Shown: positions 1-10,024 of the stretch, in pieces | How the letters are laid out: every line of letters begins with the position of its first letter | Numbering within the stretch: the first letter of the stretch is position 1 | From: an uncultured Oxalobacteraceae bacterium | GTDB lineage: Bacteria > Pseudomonadota > Gammaproteobacteria > Burkholderiales > Burkholderiaceae_D | Direction of reading: 5' to 3' | Length of the DNA: 64,000 nt | Assembly: GCA_903862415.1 (NCBI GenBank) | Contig: CAIOYD010000044.1 | Location: 1-64,000 of the forward strand | Position numbers and translations under genes: made by a program | The notes under the pieces: model-generated | Told to the model about the DNA's origin: nothing | Databases searched by the model: none | The model's input: the letters and a program-made list of their open reading frames with translations, nothing else

Positions 1-39
1 GTCACGTCGATTAACGATAACATCGCTATGTGGCGAATT

Positions 40-67
40 GGTGGGTTACGCCTGCGGCTAACCCACC
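40..67. repeat. REP-like palindrome
   Basis: Arms GGTGGGTTA (40-48) and TAACCCACC (59-67) are perfect inverted repeats around a 10-base loop beginning CGC and ending GC. The 3' arm continues into CCTACG. A second element with the same plan (GTG..TTACGC, loop, GC TAA..CACCCTAC) lies at 5444-5468, so this looks like a dispersed repetitive extragenic palindrome. Family assignment is by eye only. Confidence 0.55.
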
Positions 68-90
68 CTACGAAATCTGTCGCAGGGCAT

Positions 91-116
91 AAAAAACCGG
101 CTCAATGAGCCGGTTT
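91..116 (-). terminator. Rho-independent terminator of the chemoreceptor gene
   Basis: Read on the minus strand, AAACCGGCTC, a three-base loop and GAGCCGGTTTTTT form a GC-rich hairpin followed by a T run. It lies 19 bases beyond the stop codon of the minus-strand chemoreceptor gene. Confidence 0.85.
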
Positions 117-134
117 GTGCTTGCTGTAATCTGA

Positions 135-1709
135 TTAATTGGTCAGCTTGAGCATGGGTTTGTGTCCATAACCGGATTGTTGTGCGCTGTTGGCATTGGA
201 GAGTTTGAATACGTCGAGTGATTCGGTCAGACGTTCGGCTTCGGTATTCATGGAAGCCGCAGCAGCTGCCGCTTGTTCTACCATGGCGGAGTTTTGTTGG
301 GTCATTTCATCCATGTGATCAATGGCCTTGCCAATTTCCTGAATGCCGGTGTTTTGATCCTGACTGGCGGCGGAAATTTCTTTCATGATGTCGCTCACAC
401 GTTTGACTGAGTCGACAATTTCTCCCATGGTCTGGCCCGCCTGATCAACCAGATGCGAACCTTGGGTGACTTTTTCCACCGAATCGCTGATCAGGGTTTT
501 GATTTCTTTGGCCGCTGCGGCACTGCGTTGTGCCAGATTGCGTACTTCGGATGCGACCACGGCAAAGCCGCGACCCTGTTCACCGGCACGGGCAGCTTCA
601 ACGGCGGCATTGAGAGCCAGAATATTGGTCTGGAAGGCAATACCATCGATGACGGTAATGATGTCGACAATTTTTTTCGATGAACCATTAATCTGCGACA
701 TGGTACCGATAACTTCATTGACGACTGCACCGCCTTTGACCGCGACGTCGGTGGCAATGTCGACCAGATGGTTGGCCTGTTTGGCATTGTCGGCATTCTG
801 GCGTACGGTTTCACTCAGGGAAGCCATCGAACTGGAGGTTTCCTGCAGGCTGTTGGCCTGGGATTCGGTACGGGACGACAGGTCACTGTTGCCGGAAGCA
901 ATTTCAGAGCTGGCTACTTTAATCGTTTCTGCCGACACCTTGATGTCGGAAACCATTAATTCCAGCTTGGTCTTCATTTCTTTGAGCGCCACCAGCAAAC
1001 TGCTTTCGTCATGCGGATCGGTGATGATATCCATGGACAGGTCGCCAGCGGCAATGGCCACGGCAATGTCACGGGTGTATTCCGGCTCGCCACCGAGTTG
1101 CTGCCAAATGCCGCGTACCACGACGAAGGAGACACCACCCAGAGTTAAAATCACAATCACTGCCACAAAGATGGTGGTGTAGAGTACATTGTTGACGCTG
1201 TTGCCGCTGCGCTCGACGCCCGATTTGAACTGTTTCTTGGCGATGTCCTGGGTTTTGGTCATGTCGGCTTGCAGGGCATTCAGGGTGGTTTGCATTTGCC
1301 CGATCAATGGCATCGGATCACCCTGATCCAAATCCATCATCATGCGGGCTACGCCTAGCGCCGGTGAATAATAGGCATTAAATTCTTTGGTCAAACGTTC
1401 TGAGGCATCGAGTTGCCCGGGAATTTTCCCCAGGGTTTTAAGATTGTCGCGTATGCTTTTGGCGCTGACTTCGATGGTTTCGAGGCGTTTTTTATCCCCT
1501 TCGCTGACCGCTTCCTGCAAGCCCTTAACTAGACCGTTGACGTCGGAAATTAACGTTTTGGTTTGATCCAGGCTTGGATAGTCGATGCTTTCCGTGGTGC
1601 TGATAGAGGAAATGGCGATAGTGGAAAAATACACGCTGACCGCCAGTCCAATACTGAAGATGACTGTGGCGGTGGCAGGTAAAGCCCAAATGCGGCGTTT
1701 GATACTCAT
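135..1709 (-). CDS. Methyl-accepting chemotaxis protein
   Basis: A transmembrane chemoreceptor of 524 residues that would signal through CheW/CheA to the flagellar motor. TM1 is near residues 10-33, a periplasmic helical region with no recognisable PAS or Cache fold follows to about 170, and TM2 is near 175-200. A HAMP segment comes next, then a cytoplasmic signalling domain. Its conserved hairpin tip (FQTNILALNAAVEAARAGE) is near residues 355-380. Methylation-helix sequence flanks the tip. The C-terminus ends in KPMLKLTN and has no NWETF-type CheR/CheB docking pentapeptide. It is the last gene of a same-strand set with a porin and a PstS-like protein (gaps of 34 and about 11 bases), which suggests it senses something these two deliver. 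The ligand is unknown. Confidence 0.93.
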   Translation of the reverse strand: MSIKRRIWALPATATVIFSIGLAVSVYFSTIAISSISTTESIDYPSLDQTKTLISDVNGLVKGLQEAVSEGDKKRLETIEVSAKSIRDNLKTLGKIPGQLDASERLTKEFNAYYSPALGVARMMMDLDQGDPMPLIGQMQTTLNALQADMTKTQDIAKKQFKSGVERSGNSVNNVLYTTIFVAVIVILTLGGVSFVVVRGIWQQLGGEPEYTRDIAVAIAAGDLSMDIITDPHDESSLLVALKEMKTKLELMVSDIKVSAETIKVASSEIASGNSDLSSRTESQANSLQETSSSMASLSETVRQNADNAKQANHLVDIATDVAVKGGAVVNEVIGTMSQINGSSKKIVDIITVIDGIAFQTNILALNAAVEAARAGEQGRGFAVVASEVRNLAQRSAAAAKEIKTLISDSVEKVTQGSHLVDQAGQTMGEIVDSVKRVSDIMKEISAASQDQNTGIQEIGKAIDHMDEMTQQNSAMVEQAAAAAASMNTEAERLTESLDVFKLSNANSAQQSGYGHKPMLKLTN

Positions 1710-1743
1710 ATTTCGTCCTTTCGACGAGATAATTTATTTTTAA

Positions 1744-2172
1744 TTATTCAGCCAGATACAGCACTTTAACGCTGCTGTCGACAGCGCTCTTTTCAATATA
1801 GCCAATGGTTGTCGGGTTTGCAGTAATTTGTTTCTTTATTTCACCGGAGTTTGACATTTCTTTAGGTGGAGTACCTTTTCCGGAAAAAGTCAGCCTTGAC
1901 CAGGTTGACTTTATCTGGGATGCCGATTTGTCGGTGATTTTGCTGTAAAACTGTTTGCGCACATCGCCCTCGGGCTGATCTAGCAGAGTGACGCTGCCGC
2001 CACCGGGTAACACAAAGGAGCTGCCGACGTATAAGGCGGCTACTTGTTCTTGTGTTAATGGAGCAATGCTGCTTTTGGCAGAAGCCACCACGGCTACCTG
2101 GGCGCTGCACAGTGAAGTGAACAGCAAGGCCACGCCGGCCAGAGCGTAACAATAGGATTTTGCAATTTTCAT
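1744..2172 (-). CDS. Small PstS-like periplasmic binding protein
   Basis: 142 residues with a signal peptide (hydrophobic core at about 9-22, cleavage after CSA near residue 24). The body resembles one lobe of PstS-type phosphate-binding proteins: SIAPLTQEQVAALYVG near the start, a GGG turn, a central QFYSKITDKSASQIKSTWS and a C-terminal TTIGYIEKSAV. It is about half the length of a full PstS and no ABC permease or ATPase lies nearby. It is therefore unlikely to be a transport component as it stands and may present a ligand to the adjacent chemoreceptor (inference). Eleven bases separate it from the upstream porin. Phosphate as ligand is not established. Confidence 0.75.
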   Translation of the reverse strand: MKIAKSYCYALAGVALLFTSLCSAQVAVVASAKSSIAPLTQEQVAALYVGSSFVLPGGGSVTLLDQPEGDVRKQFYSKITDKSASQIKSTWSRLTFSGKGTPPKEMSNSGEIKKQITANPTTIGYIEKSAVDSSVKVLYLAE

Positions 2173-2183
2173 TTGCTGGTTTC

Positions 2184-3359
2184 CTAAAATACGCGATCGT
2201 AACTGACACGGATTACACTGACATTGCCACCATTATTTGCGGTGGTGTCCAGATTGCGATCCCACTGGGCTTTGACATCGCTGTTCGAATCAATGTCATA
2301 GCGCAGCGTCAGTGAAGTGCGTTTAAAGGTAACGGGGGAATACACAGCTAAATTAGTTGATTTTTCGGTATAGGTAGCGTAATTCAGGAATGGTGTCCAT
2401 TTACCCAGGCGCAAACCGGCACCGATGGTGGCTGCCGGAGCTGTCAGAGTATATTGTGCCAGGTTGTAATCGCGTTTGAGCTGGGTGAATTCTGACAGGA
2501 TAAACCAGCTGTCAAAATCCAGATTCGCTGCCAGTCCATAGGCTTTGAGTTTGGATGGCTGATAGATGAGGTTATTCGGGTCGCTCAGATTGGTGGCATT
2601 GGTGCTTGCTTGCAGGTATACCGCACGCAGCGTCAGTGGGCCGTTATTGACTTCCGCGTCGGCGCCGACAATGCTGCTCCAGCTGACATCGGTATTGCCC
2701 GGGTAGTTCAGAGCGAAATAACCGGAATGACTGATTTTTTCTTCTCCTGTAAAGGCGCTGGCGGTCAGGTTGTTGCTACCAAAACTGTTGGTGTAGCGCA
2801 GACTGGCTCCATTGTAATTGGTGGCATCCCAGCCATATAACTCAGGCGGAGGACTCAACCAGGGATAGGCAAAGCCAACATCCTGAAACGGCGAATAGTA
2901 GTACAGCGGAATCCGTTGACGACCCAGATGGAGTTCCCAGTTTTCATTAAATTTGTAGTTGGCATATGCCCAAGTGACGTTAGGGGTAGTGTCTTCACCT
3001 CGGATGACGACCTGCCCGACAATATTGAATTGTGGACTGATGGTGTATTGCAGTTGCACTCCTGCGTGCGATTCTGGTTTAAAGGAGGCCGATGAATTGT
3101 ATACCCCCTTGTTGGACCAGTCGGCGATATAGCAGGGGCAATTGACATCGGCCATCTGAGTCAACCCTGTATAGTTGGCTGGATAGGTATCATTAATCAG
3201 TTTGCCACCGATCAGGGACACAAAACCGCTTACCTGTAATTTGGAGGTGGAGTCGGTAGCAACTGTATCGGTGTCGGCATAAGCCAGACAGGAACTCGCC
3301 ATGAGCACAACAAAGCCAAGCAGGTGTTTGAGCAGTGATGTTTTATATGCATTAACCAT
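2184..3359 (-). CDS. Outer-membrane porin-like beta-barrel protein
   Basis: About 391 residues from the ATG at 3359. An in-frame TTG 12 bases upstream would add four residues. The protein starts with a signal peptide ending LAYA-DTD. The mature part alternates polar and hydrophobic residues in many short strands (for example NWELHLGRQRIPLYYYSP and SVIRVSYDRVF), and the C-terminal Phe is the usual beta-barrel assembly signal. Segments such as LHLGRQRIPL resemble the phosphate-selective or OprP-like group of porins, but I cannot assign a substrate. It heads the porin / binding protein / chemoreceptor set, so outer-membrane entry, periplasmic capture and chemosensing may be coupled. Three copies of an AGTGACAA motif lie about 200-280 bases upstream. 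Confidence 0.75.
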   Translation of the reverse strand: MVNAYKTSLLKHLLGFVVLMASSCLAYADTDTVATDSTSKLQVSGFVSLIGGKLINDTYPANYTGLTQMADVNCPCYIADWSNKGVYNSSASFKPESHAGVQLQYTISPQFNIVGQVVIRGEDTTPNVTWAYANYKFNENWELHLGRQRIPLYYYSPFQDVGFAYPWLSPPPELYGWDATNYNGASLRYTNSFGSNNLTASAFTGEEKISHSGYFALNYPGNTDVSWSSIVGADAEVNNGPLTLRAVYLQASTNATNLSDPNNLIYQPSKLKAYGLAANLDFDSWFILSEFTQLKRDYNLAQYTLTAPAATIGAGLRLGKWTPFLNYATYTEKSTNLAVYSPVTFKRTSLTLRYDIDSNSDVKAQWDRNLDTTANNGGNVSVIRVSYDRVF

Positions 3360-3728
3360 AATTGCTTTCAAGTTAAATTAGGGCAACTTTTGTAGTCAAA
3401 GTAACCAGGAATTGATTAAAATTTACAAACTTCAACCTGTAGTGCGGTTTTAATTGCTGATCTCCTGCTATTTTGCAATCCGGTTTCAGACAGATTGTTA
3501 ACGGGAAAAGGGCAAAAACACGCTTTTCTTGAATTTCATTATAGTTGTCCATCAGAAAATGCAAATGAAAAGTGACAATAAGTGACAATATTGGCAAATT
3601 TTTTTGGTATTGGCTTTTTAGCGATATGAAATTGTCACTAAATATGCTGCAAAAGCGGCAGGCAGGGGCCTGGCTGCCGGGGTATTGAAGGAGTTATGTG
3701 ACGACCGGCGATCGTCAGGTTGGTCAAT
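3360..3728. other. Intergenic region with repeated AGTGACAA motif
   Basis: This 369-base AT-rich gap separates the porin start from the dut stop and must hold the porin promoter. AGTGACAATA occurs twice in tandem (3571-3590), and an inverted copy, TTGTCACT, lies at 3632-3639. This is an operator-like arrangement of two direct copies and one inverted copy. A GC-rich imperfect hairpin (GGCAGGCAGG with CCTGGCTGCC, about 3657-3682) lies beyond dut and may terminate it. No gene is evident: the 74-residue reading frame here has no family resemblance. Confidence 0.45.
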
Positions 3729-4178
3729 TTAGTGTTTGCCAGTGCTGCCGAAACCACCGACGCCACGGTCGCTGTCGGTAAATTCGTTCACCACTTCAAA
3801 GCCGACTTGCAAAACTGGCACGATAATCAGTTGGGCCAGACGTTCCATCGGTTGCAGGGTGAATTCAGCATTGCCGCGGTTCCAGGTGGAAATCATCAAT
3901 TGGCCCTGATAGTCGGAATCGATTAAACCCACCAGATTGCCCAACACGATGCCGTTTTTGTGGCCCATGCCGCTGCGCGGTAAAATCATGGCCGCATAGC
4001 CTGGATCGGCCAGATGGATGGCCAGACCAGTAGGAATCAATACAGTTTGTCCTGCGGCGATGGTGATCGGCTCGTCGATGCAGGCACGTAAATCCAGACC
4101 GGCGCTGCCTGGGGTGGCATAGGCAGGTAACTGGTCTTGCATGCGCGGATCGAGAATTTTAACGGCGATGGTTTTCAT
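3729..4178 (-). CDS. dut: dUTP diphosphatase
   Basis: Hydrolyses dUTP to dUMP and pyrophosphate, keeping uracil out of DNA and supplying the precursor of dTMP. The start chosen is the ATG at 4178 ([13 protein letters not shown]), giving 149 residues, the usual size. A longer frame begins at 4226 but overlaps coaBC and lacks homology. The trimeric dUTPase motifs are all present: the SAGLDLRA region, [26 protein letters not shown], a motif-4 region with ERLAQLII, and the flexible Gly-rich C-terminus [12 protein letters not shown] that closes over the nucleotide. It is the last gene of the ribF-ileS-lspA-coaBC-dut run, 22 bases after coaBC. The coaBC-dut pairing is common in proteobacteria. Confidence 0.97.
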   Translation of the reverse strand: MKTIAVKILDPRMQDQLPAYATPGSAGLDLRACIDEPITIAAGQTVLIPTGLAIHLADPGYAAMILPRSGMGHKNGIVLGNLVGLIDSDYQGQLMISTWNRGNAEFTLQPMERLAQLIIVPVLQVGFEVVNEFTDSDRGVGGFGSTGKH

Positions 4179-4200
4179 GATGAGTTGAAGTGAGTTGAAA

Positions 4201-5409
4201 TTAAAGTCGGGTGGCGATTTCGGCAACCAATTGTCGAGCCAGGCTGGTTTTGTCAGTCAACGGCAAGGTCTGGTGTCCGTGTGCATCAAACATGACCAGT
4301 TCATTTTGATCCTGCCCCAGCGCATGCTGGGCCAGATTGGCGAATAACAGTGGGATATTTTTTTTCAGGCGTTTTTGTTGGCCATTTTCCAGCAGGTTTT
4401 CGGTTTCTGCTGCAAAGCCGACACAATACGGCGGGTGGGCAAGAGCGGCAACGCTGGCCAGAATATCGGGGTTTTGCTCAAATTGCATTTGCGGAGGGAC
4501 ACCGTCTGGGTTTTTTTTCAGCTTTTGTGCACTGGCATTGGCAACCCGCCAGTCGGCCACGGCGGCCACGGCGATAAACACATCCTGTTGCCCGATGACG
4601 GATAGTACAGACGCCTGCATTTGTTGTGCGCTTTGAACGTCAGTGCGGGGACAGCCGTAAGGGGTTGCCAGTGCTGTTGGTCCGGAAATTAGCTGTACCG
4701 TGGCACCGGCTTCAAAGGCGGCGCGGGCGATGGCATAGCCCATTTTTCCGGAAGATAAATTGGTAATGCCACGTACCGGATCGATGGCTTCAAAGGTGGG
4801 GCCAGCGGTGATCAGCACGCGTTTCCCGGCCAGGACTTTGGGAGTAAAGCAGGCGTGTAATTCAGCAAGCAGTTGATCCGGTTCGAGTAAACGCCCCATG
4901 CCGGTTTCGCCGCAAGCCTGATCGCCCTGAGCTGGGCCCAGAATCAGGCAGCCATCTTGACGCAGTTGTTTCAGATTGCGCTGGGTGGCCGGTTTTTGCC
5001 ACATTTCGACATTCATTGCCGGAGCGATTAACAGAGGCAGAGTTTCTGGCCGTGCGACGCACAGGGTCGAGAGCAGGTCGTCGCACATTCCATGCGCCAG
5101 TTTGGCGATGAAGTTGGCGGTGCAGGGGGCAATCAGGATGGCATCAGCGGCACGGCTGAGTTCGATGTGCGCCATATTGTTATGGATGCGCGCATCCCAT
5201 TGATCGCTGTACACGGGGTTGCCTGACAGCGCCTGCATGGTCACCGGGGTGATGAATTCGGTCGCGTTGGCCGTCATCACTACCTGCACGCTGGCACCCT
5301 GTTTGATCAGCTGACGACATAGATCAGCCGATTTATAGCAGGCCACACCGCCTGTTAAGGCGAGCAAAATGTGTTTGCCTTGCAGGGGAGTAGTTGGGGT
5401 GCTGGGCAT
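4201..5409 (-). CDS. coaBC: Bifunctional phosphopantothenoylcysteine decarboxylase / phosphopantothenate-cysteine ligase
   Basis: A 402-residue fusion catalysing two successive steps of coenzyme A synthesis: ligation of cysteine to 4'-phosphopantothenate (CoaB) and FMN-dependent decarboxylation of the product (CoaC). The N-terminal flavoprotein half starts with [19 protein letters not shown] and contains the PAMNVEMW signature near residues 129-136 and GMGRLLEP. The C-terminal Rossmann-like ligase half begins at about 190 with [20 protein letters not shown] and [10 protein letters not shown], and includes the KKNPD motif. Length is normal for bacterial CoaBC. It lies 82 bases after lspA, with a palindromic repeat in that gap, and directly before dut. 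Confidence 0.97.
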   Translation of the reverse strand: MPSTPTTPLQGKHILLALTGGVACYKSADLCRQLIKQGASVQVVMTANATEFITPVTMQALSGNPVYSDQWDARIHNNMAHIELSRAADAILIAPCTANFIAKLAHGMCDDLLSTLCVARPETLPLLIAPAMNVEMWQKPATQRNLKQLRQDGCLILGPAQGDQACGETGMGRLLEPDQLLAELHACFTPKVLAGKRVLITAGPTFEAIDPVRGITNLSSGKMGYAIARAAFEAGATVQLISGPTALATPYGCPRTDVQSAQQMQASVLSVIGQQDVFIAVAAVADWRVANASAQKLKKNPDGVPPQMQFEQNPDILASVAALAHPPYCVGFAAETENLLENGQQKRLKKNIPLLFANLAQHALGQDQNELVMFDAHGHQTLPLTDKTSLARQLVAEIATRL

Positions 5410-5443
5410 GATGTTTCCTGTGGTGGCGGATTCACGGTTAGTG

Positions 5444-5468
5444 GTGTATTACGCTTATGCTAATACAC
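5444..5468. repeat. REP-like palindrome between lspA and coaBC
   Basis: GTGTATTA (5444-5451) and TAATACAC (5461-5468) flank the loop CGCTTATGC, and CCTAC follows the 3' arm. The layout matches the element at 40-67. It sits inside an otherwise co-directional gene run and could act as an mRNA stabiliser or partial terminator. There is no T run. Confidence 0.5.
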
Positions 5469-5491
5469 CCTACCACATCCTACTTTAATTA

Positions 5492-5998
5492 TTATTTGTT
5501 TTTAACGCGACGTAATTCATCCAGTATAAACAGACCAGAGCCCAGGCAGATGGCGCTGTCAGCCAGATTAAAGGCTGGGAAGTGGCTGGCCTGGTAGTAA
5601 AAATCCAGAAAGTCGATTACATGACCATACATGACGCGATCAATCACGTTGCCGATGGCGCCGCCTAAAATCAGTGCCAGTGCCCAGCAAAACAGTCGCT
5701 GGCTACTGTGATTTTTAATCAGATAAATAATGTACAGCGCGGCACACAGACCGATGGCGGTAAACAGGTGGCGCTGCCAGCCGGACTGGTTGGCGAGAAA
5801 GCTGAATGCCGCGCCGCTGTTAAAGGTCAGAACCAGATTGAAAAAATGCGTGACCGGCATGGATTCACCATAAGTCAGTAATTTGCTGACGGTAATTTTT
5901 GCCAGCTGGTCGAGCAAAATCACAATCGCCGCTATCCCCAGCCAGGGGATAATCGAGGGACTGGTTTTGTTGGCAGAGACTTTTTTTGCTGTGGCCAT
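5492..5998 (-). CDS. lspA: Lipoprotein signal peptidase II
   Basis: Inner-membrane aspartyl protease that removes signal peptides from diacylglyceryl-modified prolipoproteins. The 168 residues contain four hydrophobic segments (about 18-38, 70-90, 96-115 and 140-160). The two catalytic Asp motifs are visible: [22 protein letters not shown] in the third quarter and [11 protein letters not shown] near residues 143-153. The N-terminal Lys/Ser-rich tail is typical of beta-proteobacterial forms. It follows ileS at a 36-base gap, the classic ileS-lspA pairing. Confidence 0.97.
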   Translation of the reverse strand: MATAKKVSANKTSPSIIPWLGIAAIVILLDQLAKITVSKLLTYGESMPVTHFFNLVLTFNSGAAFSFLANQSGWQRHLFTAIGLCAALYIIYLIKNHSSQRLFCWALALILGGAIGNVIDRVMYGHVIDFLDFYYQASHFPAFNLADSAICLGSGLFILDELRRVKNK

Positions 5999-6034
5999 AG
6001 TGATTCGTTGAGTTAATTGGTGCAGTTAAAGAAG

Positions 6035-8899
6035 TTAGGCAAAGCGGCGTACTTCGCCCTGACCGAATAAATTATCATCGCAGCGTTTGCATAAGCCGGG
6101 ATGAGCCTGATTGATGCCGACGTCAGCACGGTAGTGCCAGCAGCGTTCGCATTTTTTCTCGCCCGAGGCTCTCACCAGCACGGTTTCCTGGTCGGCAGAC
6201 GTCACCAATTCGGCTTTGGCGCTGGAGGTAATGAAGATGAATTTTAAATCTTCTCCCAGACTGTTGAGCAGGGTGTATTTGCTTTCCACTGCACGCACGG
6301 TCAGATCGGCTTGCAGGGACGCACCGATGCTGCCGGCAACCCGCACTTCTTCGAGTTGTTTGGTGACGTCGAGACGGATGCTGCGCAATTCTGTGTATTT
6401 GCTCAGCAGGGTCTGGGCATCAGCCACTTCTGGCAGCGCATAAAATAACTGAGTGAAAATGGTTTCTTCACTCTGGCTGAATTCACTGCTGCTGGCAAAG
6501 GTTTTCCAGGCTTCTTCGGCGGTAAACGACAGCGTCGGCGCGATTAAGCGCAGCAGGGAATGGGTGATATACCATAAGGCGGTTTGCGCAGAACGGCGAG
6601 CGGGTGAATTGACAGCGCTGGTGTAGAGCCGGTCTTTGAGAATGTCGAGATAAAATCCACCCAGATCTTCGGAGCAAAAACCCTGCAGTCTGGCGATGAC
6701 CGGATGAAATTCAAAGCGCTCATAATGGGCTAATACTTCATCTTGCAGCGCCTGCATGTTGGCGATGGCATAGCGATCGATTTCGAGTAAATCGGCCACG
6801 GCGACTAAATCTTCAGACGCATTAAAATCCGAGGTGTTGGCCAGCAGAAAGCGCAGGGTGTTGCGGATACGGCGATAGGATTCGGTGACGCGTTTGAGAA
6901 TTTCATCCGAAATGGTGATCTCGCCGGTATAGTCGGAAGACGCCACCCAGAGGCGTAAAATGTCCGCGCCCAGGGTATTGAAAATGGTTTGCGGATCGAC
7001 GCCGTTGCCAAGCGACTTGGACATTTTGCGACCTTCACCATCAACCACAAAGCCGTGGGTGAGCAGCGCTTTGTAAGGCGCACAGCGGTTGAGCATGCTT
7101 GAGGTCAGCAGCGAAGAATGGAACCAGCCGCGATGTTGATCGGAACCTTCCAGATATAAATCGGCCGGGAATCCCAGTGGGTGCGAACCACGTAAGACTG
7201 TTTGGTGGGTGCAGCCGGAATCAAACCAGACGTCGAGGGTGTCACGGTTTTTGACGTACATCGACGCTTCCGCACCGAGCAAATCTTCTGGCTCTATGGT
7301 TTGCCACGCTTCAATGCCGTGCGCTTCCACTTTGAGCGCGACCTGTTCGAGCAGTTCCTGGGTACGCGGATGCAGCTGGCCGGTTTCTTTGTGCAGGAAA
7401 AAAGCCATTGGCACACCCCATTGGCGCTGCCGCGACAGAGTCCAGTCAGGGCGGTTGGCAATCATGCCTTCGAGCCGCGCCTTGCCCCAGTCAGGGAAAA
7501 ATTGCGTCGCCGCGACACCGGCCAGTGCGGTGGTACGCAGGCTGGGTCCGCCATCTTTGGGCGTGACATCCATGCGTGCAAACCATTGCGAAGTGGCGCG
7601 ATAAATGATGGGCGACTTATGGCGCCAGCAATGCATGTAGCTGTGGTCAAACATCACCAGTTTGAACAGCGTACCTGCTTCTTTGAGTTTGTCACAGATC
7701 GGTTTGGAGGCTTCCCAGATCGTCATGCCGGCAAAAAATGGCAGCCAGGATGCATAACGACCATCACCCATGACCGGGCTGATGATGTCTTCATCCTTCA
7801 TGCCGTGGGCTTTGCAGGAGTTGTAATCTTCAATCCCGTAAGCCGGGGCGGAATGGACAATACCGGTACCGCTGTCGATGGTGACATAGTCACCCAGATA
7901 GACCGGGGAAACCCGGTCGTAGCCCGGATCCATGGCCGCGAGCGGATGTCTGAATTCGATCAGCGACAGCGCTGTACCCTGGCAGGTAGCCAGAATCTGT
8001 CCTTCGAGGCCGTAGTTTTTCAGTGAACTCTCTACCAGATCCTGGGCCAGAATCAACAAGGTTGGCACACCGTCGCGCACGGTTTGCACCAGCGCGTAGG
8101 TAATGTCGGGATGCATGTTGAGCGCCTGGTTTGAAGGAATCGTCCAGGGCGTGGTGGTCCAGATGACGCAATAGCCGTGTTGCAGCGGCAGAGTGCTTAA
8201 ACCAAAGGCGGCAGCGATTTTATCGTGCTGCAAAAACGGGAAGCCGACATCGATGGACGGGTCGCGTTTATCCTGATATTCAACTTCCGCTTCAGCGAGT
8301 GCCGAGCCGCAGTCAAAACACCAGTTGACCGGTTTTAAGCCACGGTACACATAACCTTTGTCAAGGATGGTGCCGAGGGCGCGGATTTCATCGGCTTCAT
8401 TTTTGAAGGCCATGGTTTTGTAGGGATTGTCCCATTCGCCGAGTACACCGAGCCGTTTGAAATCGACTTTTTGTTTTTCGATCTGGGTTTCAGCGTAGGC
8501 GCGCGCTTTAGTCTGCACTTCGGCAACTGGCAAATGTTTGCCGTACAGTTTTTCAATCTGGATTTCAATCGGCATGCCGTGGCAATCCCAGCCTGGGACA
8601 TAAGGTGCATCAAATCCGGCCAGGGTGCGTGCCTTGACGATCATGTCTTTGAGAATTTTATTGACGGCGTGACCCAGGTGGATTTCACCATTGGCATACG
8701 GCGGGCCGTCATGCAAAATAAAGCGCGGACGATCTTTGGCGGCTTTACGGATGCGCTGATAAATCTGTTTGTCCTGCCATTCTTTTACCCATTGCGGCTC
8801 GCGTTTGGCCAGATCACCACGCATCGGGAATGGTGTTTCGGTCATGTTGACCGGATAGCTTGATTTGGCCGGTTTTTCTTTGGATTTTTCGTTAGACAT
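6035..8899 (-). CDS. ileS: Isoleucyl-tRNA synthetase
   Basis: Charges tRNA-Ile with isoleucine in the cytoplasm. The 954 residues match the bacterial type. The class I HIGH motif appears as HLGH within [15 protein letters not shown] (about residues 66-80). The CP1 editing domain spans roughly 190-420. The KMSKS loop is [10 protein letters not shown] near residue 625. The C-terminal zinc-binding module shows Cys pairs [12 protein letters not shown] and CKRCDDN. It lies between ribF (10-base gap) and lspA (36 bases), so all three are probably co-transcribed. The long open frames on the opposite strand are shadows of this gene. Confidence 0.98.
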   Translation of the reverse strand: MSNEKSKEKPAKSSYPVNMTETPFPMRGDLAKREPQWVKEWQDKQIYQRIRKAAKDRPRFILHDGPPYANGEIHLGHAVNKILKDMIVKARTLAGFDAPYVPGWDCHGMPIEIQIEKLYGKHLPVAEVQTKARAYAETQIEKQKVDFKRLGVLGEWDNPYKTMAFKNEADEIRALGTILDKGYVYRGLKPVNWCFDCGSALAEAEVEYQDKRDPSIDVGFPFLQHDKIAAAFGLSTLPLQHGYCVIWTTTPWTIPSNQALNMHPDITYALVQTVRDGVPTLLILAQDLVESSLKNYGLEGQILATCQGTALSLIEFRHPLAAMDPGYDRVSPVYLGDYVTIDSGTGIVHSAPAYGIEDYNSCKAHGMKDEDIISPVMGDGRYASWLPFFAGMTIWEASKPICDKLKEAGTLFKLVMFDHSYMHCWRHKSPIIYRATSQWFARMDVTPKDGGPSLRTTALAGVAATQFFPDWGKARLEGMIANRPDWTLSRQRQWGVPMAFFLHKETGQLHPRTQELLEQVALKVEAHGIEAWQTIEPEDLLGAEASMYVKNRDTLDVWFDSGCTHQTVLRGSHPLGFPADLYLEGSDQHRGWFHSSLLTSSMLNRCAPYKALLTHGFVVDGEGRKMSKSLGNGVDPQTIFNTLGADILRLWVASSDYTGEITISDEILKRVTESYRRIRNTLRFLLANTSDFNASEDLVAVADLLEIDRYAIANMQALQDEVLAHYERFEFHPVIARLQGFCSEDLGGFYLDILKDRLYTSAVNSPARRSAQTALWYITHSLLRLIAPTLSFTAEEAWKTFASSSEFSQSEETIFTQLFYALPEVADAQTLLSKYTELRSIRLDVTKQLEEVRVAGSIGASLQADLTVRAVESKYTLLNSLGEDLKFIFITSSAKAELVTSADQETVLVRASGEKKCERCWHYRADVGINQAHPGLCKRCDDNLFGQGEVRRFA

Positions 8900-8909
8900 A
8901 AATTGTTTG

Positions 8910-9860
8910 TCAGCTTTTCAGTTTCAGGAAATAAGTGCGTGCCTGCGCAGCGTCGGCATCAATGGCGGCCGTTAAACTGGCTAAATCTGCAAATTTTTGT
9001 TCAGAGCGGATTTTTTGTAAAAATTCGATCCGTACCAGTTTGCCATAGCAGGATTTATTGTAATCAAAAATATGCGTCTCCAATAATACCCGTCCGGCAT
9101 CTTCGGTGGTAGGACGGTTGCCGATGGAGGCCACGGCTTCAAGTGGTTGTGCTTCGAGTCCGTGCACTCTGACAATAAACACGCCATGTACGGCCGGGTG
9201 CCGGTGGGCAATGCGCAGATTGAGCGTGGGATAACCCAGCGTGCGTCCCAATTTTTGCCCATGTACCACGCGTCCGCTGATGGCATAGGGATGACCGATG
9301 AGGGTGTTGACGCTGGAAAATTCTCCTGCAGCCAGAGCAGCACGAACGGCCGAGGAAGAAATCCGCTCGCCGTTACTGGTCACTGTCGGCAGGGTGGCGA
9401 CGCTGAAGCCATAGTGCTGACCGGCCTGTTTGAGCATCTCTACATTGCCGGCACGTCGGGCACCAAAGCAAAAATCTTCGCCCACCATCAGCCATTTGAC
9501 GTGCAAACCGTTGACCAGGGTGTGTTCAATAAACTGTTGCGGGGTCTGGCTGGCAAAGGTGTCGTTGAAATGCTCGACGATGACCTGTTCCATGCCAGCC
9601 TGTTCCATCGCGGCCATATTGTCGCGCAGATTGGCTATGCGGCTCGGTGCCTTGCTCGGGTCGCCGGCACGGTGGGCAAAAAATTCGCGCGGGTGGGGTT
9701 CGAAGGTCATTACGGCGGCCGCCAGATTCAGACGGTCGGCCGCCAGACGCACCTGTGCCAGCAGGGCTTGATGACCCAGATGGACGCCATCAAAGTTGCC
9801 TATGGTTAATGCACAAGGGCTATTGGGGATGGCTGGTGAAATTCCGCGAAATACCTTCAT
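8910..9860 (-). CDS. ribF: Bifunctional riboflavin kinase / FAD synthetase
   Basis: Phosphorylates riboflavin to FMN and adenylates FMN to FAD. In the 316 residues the N-terminal nucleotidyl-transferase domain shows [17 protein letters not shown] (about 18-34) and, later, the SSSAVRAAL motif after the GERI segment. The C-terminal kinase domain begins near residue 185 with [22 protein letters not shown], containing the metal/ATP-binding GxxxGxxxGYPT pattern. Length is standard. It heads the ribF-ileS-lspA-coaBC-dut run. The 164-base stretch upstream holds no other gene that I can see. Confidence 0.97.
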   Translation of the reverse strand: MKVFRGISPAIPNSPCALTIGNFDGVHLGHQALLAQVRLAADRLNLAAAVMTFEPHPREFFAHRAGDPSKAPSRIANLRDNMAAMEQAGMEQVIVEHFNDTFASQTPQQFIEHTLVNGLHVKWLMVGEDFCFGARRAGNVEMLKQAGQHYGFSVATLPTVTSNGERISSSAVRAALAAGEFSSVNTLIGHPYAISGRVVHGQKLGRTLGYPTLNLRIAHRHPAVHGVFIVRVHGLEAQPLEAVASIGNRPTTEDAGRVLLETHIFDYNKSCYGKLVRIEFLQKIRSEQKFADLASLTAAIDADAAQARTYFLKLKS

Positions 9861-10024
9861 TCGAGCTTTTATAAATTAGGTGCAAAGTGGTCGATTATAA
9901 AGGTTTTCAGGGCGATTCTTGCCAGAAATTCGGAGGTGTAGCGGTGTTTTTGCATGGAAAATGTCAGGAAAGGAGCAATTGCGTCACAATTTAACCGTTT
10001 GGGGCGCTATTCCTGTGTGCACTG

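Noticed and set aside
466-1182. 238-codon frame antisense to the first chemoreceptor
   Set aside because: Low-complexity Ser/Ala/Thr-rich translation mirroring the codons of the real gene.
7202-8026. 274-codon frame antisense to ileS
   Set aside because: Shadow of a highly conserved synthetase gene; no recognisable domain.
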